Shown: one piece after another, positions 8,462-16,802 of the stretch
Layout of the letters: every line of letters begins with the position of its first letter
Position numbering within the stretch: the first letter of the stretch is position 1
From: Arthrobacter sp. SPG23
GTDB lineage: Bacteria > Actinomycetota > Actinomycetes > Actinomycetales > Micrococcaceae
NCBI RefSeq assembly: GCF_000876655.1
Contig: NZ_JYCN01000026.1
Coordinates: forward strand, 186,001 to 250,000
Direction: 5' to 3'
DNA: 64,000 bases
Notes under the pieces: generated by a model
The model's database searches: none
What the model was told of the DNA's origin: nothing
Seen by the model: the letters and a program-made list of their open reading frames with translations, nothing else
Position numbers and translations under genes: made by a program

Positions 8462-9814
8462 TCAGGCGTTGAGTGCGAATTCCGCGACGAGCGCTTCGGT
8501 TTCCCGGCGAACCTCCAGGGCCTGGGCCAGGGAGTCGTCCATGATGACGTCGTCCCAGCACACGATCCCGCCCTTGGCTACGTCGTTCCGCAGCTCCACG
8601 TGGTGGGCCAACGCAACGGGGAGGGCGCCGGTTGCGACGGAGTGCTTGGCCGAAACCAGCTGGCCCCAGACCGTGTACCCGCCTTCGCCGTCGAGGAATT
8701 CGCCGGCCTTGAGGTCCTTCTTCGCAGTCGCGACAACGTCGCCGAAGAACCCGATCGGCGAACCTGTGGAGATCCCGCGCAGAGCCGCGTTGGCGATGGA
8801 CATGTTCAGTTCGAGGCCCACGTAGTGGTAGGGGCGGTAGAGCGCGGCGTACTGGCCGGTGGGATCCGGGTGCCACGGGTACTCAGTAAAGCAGCCGGAA
8901 ACGTAGGCGTTCGTGGCCTTGACCACCACGAACACGCCCTCCTGGGTGTTGTGCGGGATCCACGTGCCGTCTCGCTTGACGCTGGACATGACGTCGACTG
9001 TGCCCTCGTGGGCGAGGACTCCCCCGACGTCAGCGGGACGGCAGATGGTGGCAATCTCCTCGACGTCCCCCGGCGTAAACGTCAGCCCGGCGTCCGAAGG
9101 CACCAGTCCGGCGCCGTTGGCAACAGCGGCCATCTCAATGGAGGCCTTGGTGCCGTCACGGAAGGAGGTGTGCATGTTCGGGTTCAGCTGCCCCGAATCG
9201 GTGAGTTCCTTGGAGAACTCCCAGTTCTCCCAGACATTGTCCGGGTTCATCTCGTGATAGTGCTCAAGGAACTTTGCGCCCTTGCCGGCACAGACAACGT
9301 CGAAGCCGCTGGTGCGTGCCCAGTCGACAAGTTCCATGATGAGGGCCGGCTGGTCGCCGTAAGCCATTGAATAGACCACGCCGGCGGCTTCCGCGCGCCT
9401 GGCCAGGGCGGGACCGGCGAGAGCATCTGCCTCCACCGTGACCATGATGATGTGCTTCTTCGTCTCAATGGCACGCAGTGCATGCTTCACTCCGACGATC
9501 GGGTTGCCCGTCGCTTCAACAATGACGTCGATGTCTACATCAAACAGCTCGTCCGCGTTGGCCACGATGGTCGTGGAACGGTCCCTGAGGGCGGTGGCGA
9601 TGTCCGGCGCGATCTGGTTCTTGGGCCAACCCACAAGCTCGAACGCCCCTTCGGCGCGCTTGACGTTGATGTCGGCGATAGCGACCACGTGGATGCCCGG
9701 GATGTTGTTTGCCTGGGCCAGGTACATGGTGCCGTAGCGGCCAGCTCCGATGAGTCCGACTCGAATCGGGCGGCCATCCTGCTCGCGGTCGCTAAGAAGC
9801 TTGTGGAGGTTCAT
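8462..9814 (-). CDS. NAD(P)-binding oxidoreductase with SAF-like C-terminus
   Basis: 450 residues. The N-terminal Rossmann domain has VGLIGAGRYGTMYLAQ (residues 18-33) and VVAIADIN. The middle part carries IDVIVEATGNP and KKHIIMVTVEADALAG, as in homoserine-dehydrogenase-like enzymes. The C-terminal part (about 340-450: AKKDLKAGEFLDGEGGYTVWGQLV) resembles the SAF domain. Enzymes of this architecture recur next to TRAP transporters for sugar acids, but I know of no firm biochemical assignment. It is the first gene of the operon, reading away from the LacI regulator. AGAGAG precedes the ATG chosen. The putative operator and promoter lie 96-142 nt upstream. Confidence 0.8.
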   Translation of the reverse strand: MNLHKLLSDREQDGRPIRVGLIGAGRYGTMYLAQANNIPGIHVVAIADINVKRAEGAFELVGWPKNQIAPDIATALRDRSTTIVANADELFDVDIDVIVEATGNPIVGVKHALRAIETKKHIIMVTVEADALAGPALARRAEAAGVVYSMAYGDQPALIMELVDWARTSGFDVVCAGKGAKFLEHYHEMNPDNVWENWEFSKELTDSGQLNPNMHTSFRDGTKASIEMAAVANGAGLVPSDAGLTFTPGDVEEIATICRPADVGGVLAHEGTVDVMSSVKRDGTWIPHNTQEGVFVVVKATNAYVSGCFTEYPWHPDPTGQYAALYRPYHYVGLELNMSIANAALRGISTGSPIGFFGDVVATAKKDLKAGEFLDGEGGYTVWGQLVSAKHSVATGALPVALAHHVELRNDVAKGGIVCWDDVIMDDSLAQALEVRRETEALVAEFALNA

Positions 9815-9909
9815 GGGGATCTCTCTGATTGACGTTCCGCGTCGAGAAGGGCCCTCCACCTGAGGGGCGGAGCAACTTCTTCGTCGCAAACTGGAATTTT
9901 AGGACCGGG

Positions 9910-9925
9910 GTGGAACCGGTTCCAC
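9910..9925. promoter_or_regulatory. putative LacI-family operator
   Basis: Perfect 16-nt palindrome GTGGAACCGGTTCCAC with the central CG typical of LacI/GalR operators. It lies between the divergent LacI gene and the TRAP operon and covers the expected transcription start of the leftward promoter, an ideal repression position. Confidence 0.75.
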
Positions 9926-9926
9926 T

Positions 9927-9956
9927 TTTGTACCAGTCGGTGATAGGCTGTGTCAA
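9927..9956 (-). promoter_or_regulatory. putative sigma-70-type promoter of TRAP operon
   Basis: On the minus strand TTGACA (9956-9951) is followed after 18 nt by TACAAA (9932-9927), directly before the palindromic operator. The -35 is perfect and the -10 matches 4 of 6. Confidence 0.5.
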
Positions 9957-10062
9957 CAGTCACACCGGAACGCAAACGAAGGTTTCTCGGGGAGCATGCC
10001 AGGGTTGATGAACAGCTCTTGGTGATCGCATGCCGGGTTAGGACCCTCACCGAGGAGGAGAA

Positions 10063-11097
10063 GTGAAGAAGGCGCCAACAATTCGCGATGTCGCGTCGGC
10101 GGCCGGAGTTTCAGTCTCGGTGGTGTCCCGGGTACTGAACCCTGACTCAGGCCCGGTCGCGCCGGCCAAGCGCGAAACGGTGTTGCGGGTCATTGATGAA
10201 CTCGGGTACCGGCCCCGCGCCGCCGCCCGTGAGCTCAGTGTCGGCCATACCCCCACAATTGGCCTGGTGGTAGCAGACCTGGCCAACCCCTTTTTTGCGC
10301 AGCTGGCCGACCGCGTCGTCTGGGAGGCCCGCAGCCACGGCGTGCAGGTGATGGTGATGACCACCCAGGAAGACCCCCACCTTGAAGCCGACAGCCTGGA
10401 CACGCTCCTTGACCGCTCAGTGGGAGGGGTCATTGCCACGCCCACCGGAGCAAACATTGAGAAGTGGGCACGCCTCCAGGCCCTGGGTGTGAATGTGGTC
10501 TTCGTCGACCGCACCATTCCGGAACTCGAAGACGTGGACCTGGTGAGTATCGAAAACGTAGATTCGGCCCGACGCGCCACCGAACACATGCTCGGCCTCG
10601 GGCACAGGCGTATTGGCCTCATTACCGGGCCCGTCAGCACCTCGACGGGGCGGTCCAGGATCGAGGGCTACAAAGCCGCGCACAACAACTTTTCGATCAG
10701 CGTGGACCCCCAGCTCATTCGGGATGTAGCGTTCCGGGGAGACGGCGGGGGCGACGCCGTCGGGTCTCTTCTGGCCCTGCCCGACCGCCCCACGGCGCTC
10801 ATTGTGGCCAACACCGCCCAGGTTCTGAGCTCCGTTCGACGCCTCGTCCAGATCGGCGTGCGGATACCTGACGACCTGTCTGTCATTGTCTTTGACGACA
10901 ACCCCTGGACAGAACTGACCAACCCGCCGTTGAGCGTGATCCGTCAGCCGATCGACATGCTCGCGGTGCACTCGTTGGAGCTGGTTCTGGGAAGGATGCA
11001 GGGACGGCTCCCTGCGGCCCCCCGCACGATTGAAGTTAAGGCCGACTTTGTCCCACGCAGCAGTTGCTCACCTCTCGCCCTCTCCCCTATCAGCTAA
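10063..11097 (+). CDS. LacI-family transcriptional regulator
   Basis: 344 residues. The N-terminal HTH TIRDVASAAGVSVSVVSRVLN (residues 6-26) and hinge helix PRAAARELS precede a periplasmic-binding-protein-like sensor domain (TIGLVVADLANPFFAQLADRV onward). A GTG start follows a strong GAGGAGGAG. It probably represses the divergent TRAP/dehydrogenase operon by binding the palindrome at 9910-9925 and is released by the imported sugar acid or a metabolite of it. The monooxygenase-like gene starts 9 nt downstream and is co-transcribed. Confidence 0.92.
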   Translation: MKKAPTIRDVASAAGVSVSVVSRVLNPDSGPVAPAKRETVLRVIDELGYRPRAAARELSVGHTPTIGLVVADLANPFFAQLADRVVWEARSHGVQVMVMTTQEDPHLEADSLDTLLDRSVGGVIATPTGANIEKWARLQALGVNVVFVDRTIPELEDVDLVSIENVDSARRATEHMLGLGHRRIGLITGPVSTSTGRSRIEGYKAAHNNFSISVDPQLIRDVAFRGDGGGDAVGSLLALPDRPTALIVANTAQVLSSVRRLVQIGVRIPDDLSVIVFDDNPWTELTNPPLSVIRQPIDMLAVHSLELVLGRMQGRLPAAPRTIEVKADFVPRSSCSPLALSPIS

Positions 11098-11106
11098 GGA
11101 AATTTC

Positions 11107-11418
11107 ATGACCGTCATTGTTACCGCAGAATTCACTCCCAACGAGGGCGCCTACGACCAGGTGGTCGCCGCGCTCGCCCCCGCCATTGCAGAGGTGCACG
11201 AAGAACCCGGCTGCCTGCTCTACGCCATCCACGAATCGCCCACCGGCCAGATCATGATGATTGAAAAGTGGGAAAGCGCGGAGCTGCTCGACGCCCACGG
11301 CGCCGGCGATGCCGTCAAACGGCTCAACGCCTCGCTCGAGGGGCTCCTGGCAAAGCCGGTGGATGTCACGCGCCTGGTGCCGATCCCCGCCGGGACTTCC
11401 CACCAGGGCGCACTTTAA
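11107..11418 (+). CDS. antibiotic-biosynthesis-monooxygenase (ABM/YgiN-like) domain protein
   Basis: 103 residues forming one ferredoxin-like ABM domain: VIVTAEFTPNEGAYDQVVAAL, EPGCLLYAIHESPTG, IMMIEKWESAELLDAHGAGDAV. These proteins dimerise; some are quinol monooxygenases and many have no known substrate. AAGGAAAT precedes the ATG, 9 nt after the LacI stop, so it is an operon partner of the regulator. Its job next to a TRAP operon regulator is unclear. Confidence 0.8.
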   Translation: MTVIVTAEFTPNEGAYDQVVAALAPAIAEVHEEPGCLLYAIHESPTGQIMMIEKWESAELLDAHGAGDAVKRLNASLEGLLAKPVDVTRLVPIPAGTSHQGAL

Positions 11419-11441
11419 GCAGTACTGAAACGAGCCACGGT

Positions 11442-11479
11442 CGACGGCGGGATTGCCCGCCGTCGTCTGCTTGCGTTTG
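11442..11479 (+). repeat. hairpin repeat copy 5 (probable terminator)
   Basis: 10-bp perfect stem CGACGGCGGG / CCCGCCGTCG with a 4-nt loop, then TCTGCTTGCGTTTG. It lies 24 nt after the ABM gene stop. Confidence 0.85.
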
Positions 11480-11515
11480 ACCTGGGGAAATGTCCATGAG
11501 TCCGGAGGGCGGCCG

Positions 11516-12316
11516 CTACTCCGGCAGGCTGCCGACGTCGTTGACGGGTCCGTTACGGCGACGCCGCAGCTGCTGACCAGGCACTGACTGTGGGTCTGAC
11601 AGCGGGGTGTGTTCCCGCCCTCGTCCGGCCAGCTCGCTAAACCGGTCAACAGCCTGCCGGGCCGCCGCCTGCAGGTCCGGATCCAGGGTAGCGGCCCGGG
11701 CATAGGCGCCCACTGCGGCAAGGGCGTCGGTTAGCAGCCGGGCGGGAACCTCGCCGGACCTGCCCTGCAGCAGTATGGCCTCGCGATCGGCCGCCAGCGT
11801 GTCAGCCATGGTGCCCACGGTGATGCGCTGCCACACGTCGGGGATGCTCTCCACGCTTGCCAGCCTTTCGCGCAGCGGCCATGATGCGACGAACCGGGCA
11901 ACCCACGCCCTGTGCCGCATGTCGTGCCGCTTTTTCTGCCGCCGCTCCTGCCAATTGAGGTAATAGCTGACGAGGACGGCCAAAGGCACGGTGATTCCCA
12001 GCACCACAAGCGCCCAATCCGCTTCCCCCGGGTGGGGGCCGCCGGCCGCGTCCCTGTATACGGACCACATCGCGCCTGCGGTACAGCACATCAGGATCCA
12101 CGTGACAGCCACGATGCCCCGGGTGCGTTTCTGTGAAGTGGTGGCGTGCTGGACGGGGGCTGGTTCAGCGACGATGAGGGCTTGAGCGGCAGTGAGCCCG
12201 GTGTTCAGCAGTCTGGACGTCCCGGCACCCTGGAAACCGGATTCGTGCGGCACCTCCAGGTACACCGGGGGTAATCCCTGCGTTTCCTGTGCAGGCACAG
12301 TAGTTCCGTCGTCCAT
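11516..12316 (-). CDS. two-helix membrane protein, unknown function
   Basis: 266 residues from an ATG preceded by GGGGGAG. After a polar N-terminus (about 75 residues) come two membrane helices, IVAVTWILMCCTAGAMWSVY and WALVVLGITVPLAVLVSYYL, then a basic stretch RRQKKRHDMRHRAW and a cytoplasmic helical domain to the end. The long upstream continuation of the open frame is antisense to the DUF222 gene and not credible. I do not recognise the family. It may share a transcript with the HNH gene upstream (154 nt gap). Confidence 0.65.
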   Translation of the reverse strand: MDDGTTVPAQETQGLPPVYLEVPHESGFQGAGTSRLLNTGLTAAQALIVAEPAPVQHATTSQKRTRGIVAVTWILMCCTAGAMWSVYRDAAGGPHPGEADWALVVLGITVPLAVLVSYYLNWQERRQKKRHDMRHRAWVARFVASWPLRERLASVESIPDVWQRITVGTMADTLAADREAILLQGRSGEVPARLLTDALAAVGAYARAATLDPDLQAAARQAVDRFSELAGRGREHTPLSDPQSVPGQQLRRRRNGPVNDVGSLPE

Positions 12317-12470
12317 GTCTCCCCCAATAAGGCCGTCCGGATTGGACTCTTGAGTATAAGGTCCGCTGTGGGCAGTCCTCGGCATTAGCCTCCGGTGGTT
12401 GTCTGGCGGCGTAGGGGCAGCCTGAAAGCGGGCAGGACCGTGCACCGGGCAGTGCCGTGCAGGGTCGATC

Positions 12471-14084
12471 CTAGGCCGCGATGAAGAGGGCCCAGTCTGG
12501 GAAGGGGTCCGCCGGTAGTGGTGGCCCGGTCTCTCCGGGGCCGGGGGCGCCGGCGCGTATGTCCGCTCCGGCGCGTATGTCCGGACAGTCGGGCGGTTCC
12601 CAGTCCGGTTCCCGTTGCGGTTCCCAGTCCGGTGCCCACCCGGTGTCGTCGTCCGCGAGGCCGGGGCCGCCTGCGGGCCTGGCGGCAGCGGAGGCACCGG
12701 CAAGTATGTCCGGCCAGTGTGGTGGTTCCCAGTCCTGTTGTTCGCTGGGGTAGGAGCGTCCGGCGGGTGAGATCCAGCCCGGTGGCTGGTCCCGGGTGGC
12801 GCCGACCGGTCTCCATGCTGTGCTGTGTTTGAGGCGGTGGTGCTTCCGGCAGGGCTGGGAGAGGTTGCTGATGCCGGTGCCGCCGCCCTCGGACCAGGCC
12901 AGCAGATGGTCCGCTTCGTTGTCCAGGGAGGGGTTGTTGCAGCCGGGAAAAGGGCACCGGCCATCCCGTAGCCGCAGCCATTGGCGCATCGCTTTCGGAA
13001 CCGGGTAGCTGGTGCGTCCGATCTCCAGCGGCGCCCCGTTGCGCGGGTCGGTCAGCACCCGCAGGAACGATCCGGCACCGTCCGCGACCAGCCGGCGGGC
13101 CATGGACGGCGGAACGGGACCATACCCGTCCAGGATGGCCGGTTCCGTCCCGGCACCCAGGAGCGAGAACACCGGAACCGTCACCAACACCTGCGCCTTC
13201 GGTGACGGGGTACCTTCGGCCACCCCGGCCAGCAGCCAGTCCGCGGCGACGTCCGCACGGAGCTGGGTCAGGGTCCTGGACTCGGCCGGGCCCTGCAGGG
13301 CCCGCGCCGCGTGCGTGGCACGGGCCCACACACCCGCCGCCACCTCCGCGGTCACATAGGCCGAGAGCCAGGCCATGCCGTCCCGGTCCGGGACAAATTC
13401 CAGCCGACGGTCCGCCACGCCCTTGCGGTGGCGCGCTTCGATGCTGACCGGATGGTGCCGCTCACGCCAGCTGCGCGCCTTGGCCCGGAACCTGCCCGGC
13501 ACCAGCTCCCCGGCCGGGCAGCCACGCGCAGCAAAAAGGGGCCCCGGGGTCCAGGAAATGAGCCTCCAACGCAGCAGCCCCGGCGGGGTCCAGGCCGGAC
13601 GTTTCATCACACATGATGCGCGCGTGCTGCCACGAAATACGCCCCGACCCCAGCGCGGACAGCGTCAGCGGCAACCCGGTGGTCAGGGCGGCTGACTCCG
13701 CCAACAACGCCGCCGCCGATCGTTCACTCACCGTCAGCACACAGGCGACCTCCGCCGTCACCGCCATGTCCCGGGCGGTCCGCTCCTGCGGGGAAACGGC
13801 CGGGGCCGCCAACGCCGCAGCCGCGGCCGCGTAACCGGCAGCGAAGTGCACCTTCACCGCGGCCAGCATGGCTTCCAGGCCGCCCACCCCCGCCAGACCG
13901 TCCAGGCACGCGTCCGCCTCGTCCCGGAGAGGGTCAGCACCGGCAGAATCCGCGGCCCGCCCACGCTCCCGGCCCCGGCCCCGGCCACGTTCCCGGCCCC
14001 GTGACCGGCACATGCAGCCAACACGGCAAGGGAAGCCTCCATGGCCTCCAACGTCTCCGCAACCACCCTGCCCTCCATACCCAC
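12471..14084 (-). pseudogene. DUF222/HNH endonuclease gene with two frame breaks
   Basis: Homology-like content runs through three frames. The N-terminus MEGRVVAETLEAMEASLAVL starts at ATG 14078 (or GTG 14084). The frame is lost in a GGGCCGGGGCC-rich stretch near 13960-13980, where one base appears missing. DUF222 then continues (ADACLDGLAGVGGLEAMLAAVK to ALEAHFLDPGAPF). It breaks again at the A5 tract 13533-13537; removing one A would restore AARGCPAGELVPGRFRAKAR. The last frame has the DUF222 core and HNH nuclease: LRDGRCPFPGCNNPS, NEADHLLAWSEGG, LSQPCRKHHRLKH. The C-terminus carries DWEP and PDIRAGA repeats. These genes are multicopy in Micrococcales. Either it is a pseudogene or two homopolymer errors are present. 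Confidence 0.75.
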
Positions 14085-14135
14085 AGCATGCCAGCAGGCA
14101 CCGACAATAAAGCGGCCTCAAAGTGGCAGGCGACG

Positions 14136-15020
14136 TCAGCCTTCCAGGATCTGCCTGATCCCGAACTCGCCCACGGCAAACATCCGCGGATTATCGTCCG
14201 AGTTGCTCAGCATGGCGGTGGACAGGATGAGGGCCCAGCCCCGGGCCCTCAGCCAGGTGTCGCTTTCCACTGCGGAGCCAAAGGCGTCCGTGAAGCGGCG
14301 GCGGGCGCCGGCGTCGAACATCAACCATCCCACGGCGAGATCGACCGCAGGGTCCCCTGCCCCGACGTCGCCGAAATCGATGACTCCGGCCAGCGAGCCG
14401 TCCTCCGCCAGCAGGATATTGCCCGGGTGAAGGTCCCCGTGGAGCATCATCGCCGGACCGTCCCAGGTTTTGGCGGCACAGGCCTGCGCCCACACCGCTC
14501 TGAGTGCTGCCGCCTGCGGGTAGCGGTTGCGGTCCCGGAGACGTTCAACCACCGCGGAGTCGCGGTCCGCCAGGGGCACGCCGCGGAAAGGATTCACCGG
14601 GACGCCGGTTTCAGCCGGCACATGAAGGGACAGGAGGAACTCGGCCAGGCCTTCGGCGGCCGGCCTGCGGTCTGCCGGGCCGACGTCCGCCGCGGCGGCT
14701 CCGGGGACCCACCGCACGATGCTCCACGGCCAGGGAAAGTCCGACGTCGGACGGCCGGCGTGGACGGGGACAGGAACCGCAACCCGGGAGCGGCGGGCTA
14801 TGCCGGGAAGGTAGCGCCGCTCATGCAGTATCAGCGAAACGGCCTCCGCCCTGCGCGGCAGCCGGACGGCCAGGTCGTCGCCGAGCCGGAACGTCGCGTT
14901 GTCCCAGCCATTCGCGACCCGCGTAAGAGGGCGATCGCCGAGGTCGGGCCGCTGGTCCCGGACCAGGAGCTGGACGATCGCGTCACTCACTTCCAGCGTG
15001 GCTGGTGGCATTCCGGCCAT
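14136..15020 (-). CDS. aminoglycoside-phosphotransferase-family kinase
   Basis: 294 residues with a protein-kinase-like APH fold. A glycine-turn region GWDNATFRLGDDLAVRLPRR carries the nucleotide-binding strand with an Arg after the Val. The catalytic loop is MLHGDLHPGNILL (about residue 195) and the metal site is GVIDFGDVGAGDPAVDLA. It phosphorylates a small hydroxylated molecule with ATP. Family members range from antibiotic kinases to metabolic kinases, and nothing nearby points to resistance. It has its own short upstream region containing two direct copies of TCCATTGTCAGGTA (15080 and 15103). Confidence 0.85.
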   Translation of the reverse strand: MAGMPPATLEVSDAIVQLLVRDQRPDLGDRPLTRVANGWDNATFRLGDDLAVRLPRRAEAVSLILHERRYLPGIARRSRVAVPVPVHAGRPTSDFPWPWSIVRWVPGAAAADVGPADRRPAAEGLAEFLLSLHVPAETGVPVNPFRGVPLADRDSAVVERLRDRNRYPQAAALRAVWAQACAAKTWDGPAMMLHGDLHPGNILLAEDGSLAGVIDFGDVGAGDPAVDLAVGWLMFDAGARRRFTDAFGSAVESDTWLRARGWALILSTAMLSNSDDNPRMFAVGEFGIRQILEG

Positions 15021-15122
15021 TCAGAGCTCCGCCTTCCGTGGTCCTGCGTTTACATGTTAAGGCGAGGCATCCGGTCCATTCCATTGTCAGGTAGGGACGG
15101 CGTCCATTGTCAGGTACGGACG

Positions 15123-15977
15123 TTATGGTCCACCCTGCAGAGCCGGCTCGGGCAGGCGGTCATCGGAGGCCTCAGGCCATCCCAGAAGCGCCTGCGCGTT
15201 AGTTGTCATCATGCGCCGGAGCTGGTCTTCGCCTGCCAATCCCTGGGCCCATGCCAGGATTTCGTCGTACGTGTAATCTTCGTGGCGGGTGAACGGCCAG
15301 TCGCTGCCGAAGACGAGCCTGTCAGCGGAACCTCGCTCCAGGAGCTCGGCAAACATCGATCCGGCCTGCTGGCGAGAGGACCGATAAGGGCCGGAGACTT
15401 TGACCCAGACGTGTTCGAGCGCAGCGAGGTCCTGCACAGCCCGAATGGCTTCGGGATATTCCGGTTGAGGGAGTCCGAGGTGGTCGATGACCAGCTTTCC
15501 GGGCCAAGCTCGAATTGCCGGGGCGAGATGGAGCCATTGCTGCCCTGACGCCTGGATCTCGAGGTGCCAGCCATGTTTGGCCATCGAGGCGCCCGCGGCG
15601 TGCCATGCAGGCAGGAAGAGGTCCGGAATGGCCTGGCCGATCAGATTCAGCCGGACGCCGCGGACCCCTACCCCATGGAGGTATCCGACTCTCTCCTCGC
15701 AGAGTTCGGCGCCAACACCGTCGGGCGACACCACAATGACTCCCCGGAGCCTGTCCGGCGCGGCCTCCAGGGCAGCCAGGAGATAGCTGTTGTCGGATCC
15801 AAGAAAGCTCGGCTGGACAAGGACGCCACGCCCCACGCCATTGGCTCTCAGCACATTGAGGTACTGATCCAAGGTGGCGTCGTAGTCCGGCACGTAGCGG
15901 GCATCAGCCACAGCGGTAAGCCCAGGCTCGAAGATGTGCGCGTGGGTGTCGATTGAGGAAGCGGGCAATCCAGGCAT
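15123..15977 (-). CDS. amidohydrolase-superfamily hydrolase (LigI/PDC-lactonase-like)
   Basis: 284 residues forming a TIM barrel of the amidohydrolase 2 type. The N-terminal metal motif is DTHAHIF (residues 10-16), then GVLVQPSFLGSDNSYLLAAL, VRGVRLNL, VIDHLGLP and the C-terminal GSDWPF that holds the catalytic Asp. This pattern is closest to 2-pyrone-4,6-dicarboxylate lactonases and related carboxylate-lactone hydrolases, so a lactone or dicarboxylate intermediate is the likely substrate. It is divergent from a GntR regulator and next to a carboxylate permease, and a strong palindrome lies between them. I infer one carboxylate-use regulon. Confidence 0.8.
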   Translation of the reverse strand: MPGLPASSIDTHAHIFEPGLTAVADARYVPDYDATLDQYLNVLRANGVGRGVLVQPSFLGSDNSYLLAALEAAPDRLRGVIVVSPDGVGAELCEERVGYLHGVGVRGVRLNLIGQAIPDLFLPAWHAAGASMAKHGWHLEIQASGQQWLHLAPAIRAWPGKLVIDHLGLPQPEYPEAIRAVQDLAALEHVWVKVSGPYRSSRQQAGSMFAELLERGSADRLVFGSDWPFTRHEDYTYDEILAWAQGLAGEDQLRRMMTTNAQALLGWPEASDDRLPEPALQGGP

Positions 15978-16004
15978 GCACTCACTGTAGCTGAAACAAC
16001 TAAA

Positions 16005-16030
16005 CCTTTATAGGACTAGACCTATAAAGG
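16005..16030. promoter_or_regulatory. putative GntR/HutC-type operator
   Basis: Perfect inverted repeat CCTTTATAGG (16005-16014) / CCTATAAAGG (16021-16030) with 6-nt spacer, in an AT-rich 75-nt gap between the divergent amidohydrolase and GntR genes. It could control both directions. Confidence 0.7.
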
Positions 16031-16052
16031 AATTTATTCTAGGCTGTGAGGC

Positions 16053-16799
16053 ATGACACGAGCTTCCAGCTCCCCCGCATTGGCACAGACCGACCAGCGC
16101 CTGCCTCTGCACGCACGGGTCAAAGACGACCTGATCCGCCGCGTCCGGGCAAACGAGTGGGGCAGCACCACACCGCTGCCGCCCGAGTCTGCTTTGGCTG
16201 AGGAGTACGGCATTTCAGTGGGCACGCTGCGGCGGGTCCTGGCGGAGCTCGCCGCCGAGGGGCTCTTGGAGCGACACCAAGGACGCGGCACCTATGTCCG
16301 CCGGGCTACGTTCCAGCACTCCTTGTTCCGGTTCTTCCGGATGCACGGAGGGACCGGCCAGACGCCCGGCAGCCGCATCCTGGCCCGGAACACTCAGGAC
16401 GCGCCGGCCGAGGTCGCCAAGGCCCTGAACGTTGAGGAAAGCTCCCCGGTCCTGCACCTGCACCGCTTGCGCCTGTGGGATGACACGCCTTTCCTCGTCG
16501 AAGACATCTGGCTCCCGCTCCCGCAGTTTCAGCCGATCGCCAACATCGCCCTCGATGAGCTCGGAAGCCTGCTGTATCCGGAATACGAAAGCCGGATCGG
16601 TCTCATCATCGGCTCGGCAACCGAGGAACTTTCGGTCACCCAGGCACCCGGCGAACAGGCAGCGCTATTGAACTGCCAGGCCGGAGACCCGCTCGTCAGA
16701 ATCAACCGCATCGCACGCACCCATACCGGCGACGTCGCCGAGTACCGCGAGTCCTATGGGCTGGCATCCTCATTCCGTTATCAAGTGGAGATCAACTAA
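16053..16799 (+). CDS. GntR-family (HutC subfamily) transcriptional regulator
   Basis: 248 residues. The winged HTH covers about 17-85 (LPLHARVKDDLIRRV, LPPESALAEEYGISVGTLRRVLAELAAEGLLERHQGRGTYV). The C-terminal UTRA sensor domain spans about 100-245 (VLHLHRLRLWDDTPFLVEDIWLP, EYRESYGLASSFRYQVEI). It probably represses itself, the downstream permease (gap 3 nt, clearly one operon) and the divergent amidohydrolase through the palindrome at 16005-16030. The ligand is likely the transported carboxylate. Confidence 0.9.
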   Translation: MTRASSSPALAQTDQRLPLHARVKDDLIRRVRANEWGSTTPLPPESALAEEYGISVGTLRRVLAELAAEGLLERHQGRGTYVRRATFQHSLFRFFRMHGGTGQTPGSRILARNTQDAPAEVAKALNVEESSPVLHLHRLRLWDDTPFLVEDIWLPLPQFQPIANIALDELGSLLYPEYESRIGLIIGSATEELSVTQAPGEQAALLNCQAGDPLVRINRIARTHTGDVAEYRESYGLASSFRYQVEIN

Positions 16800-16802
16800 G
16801 CC

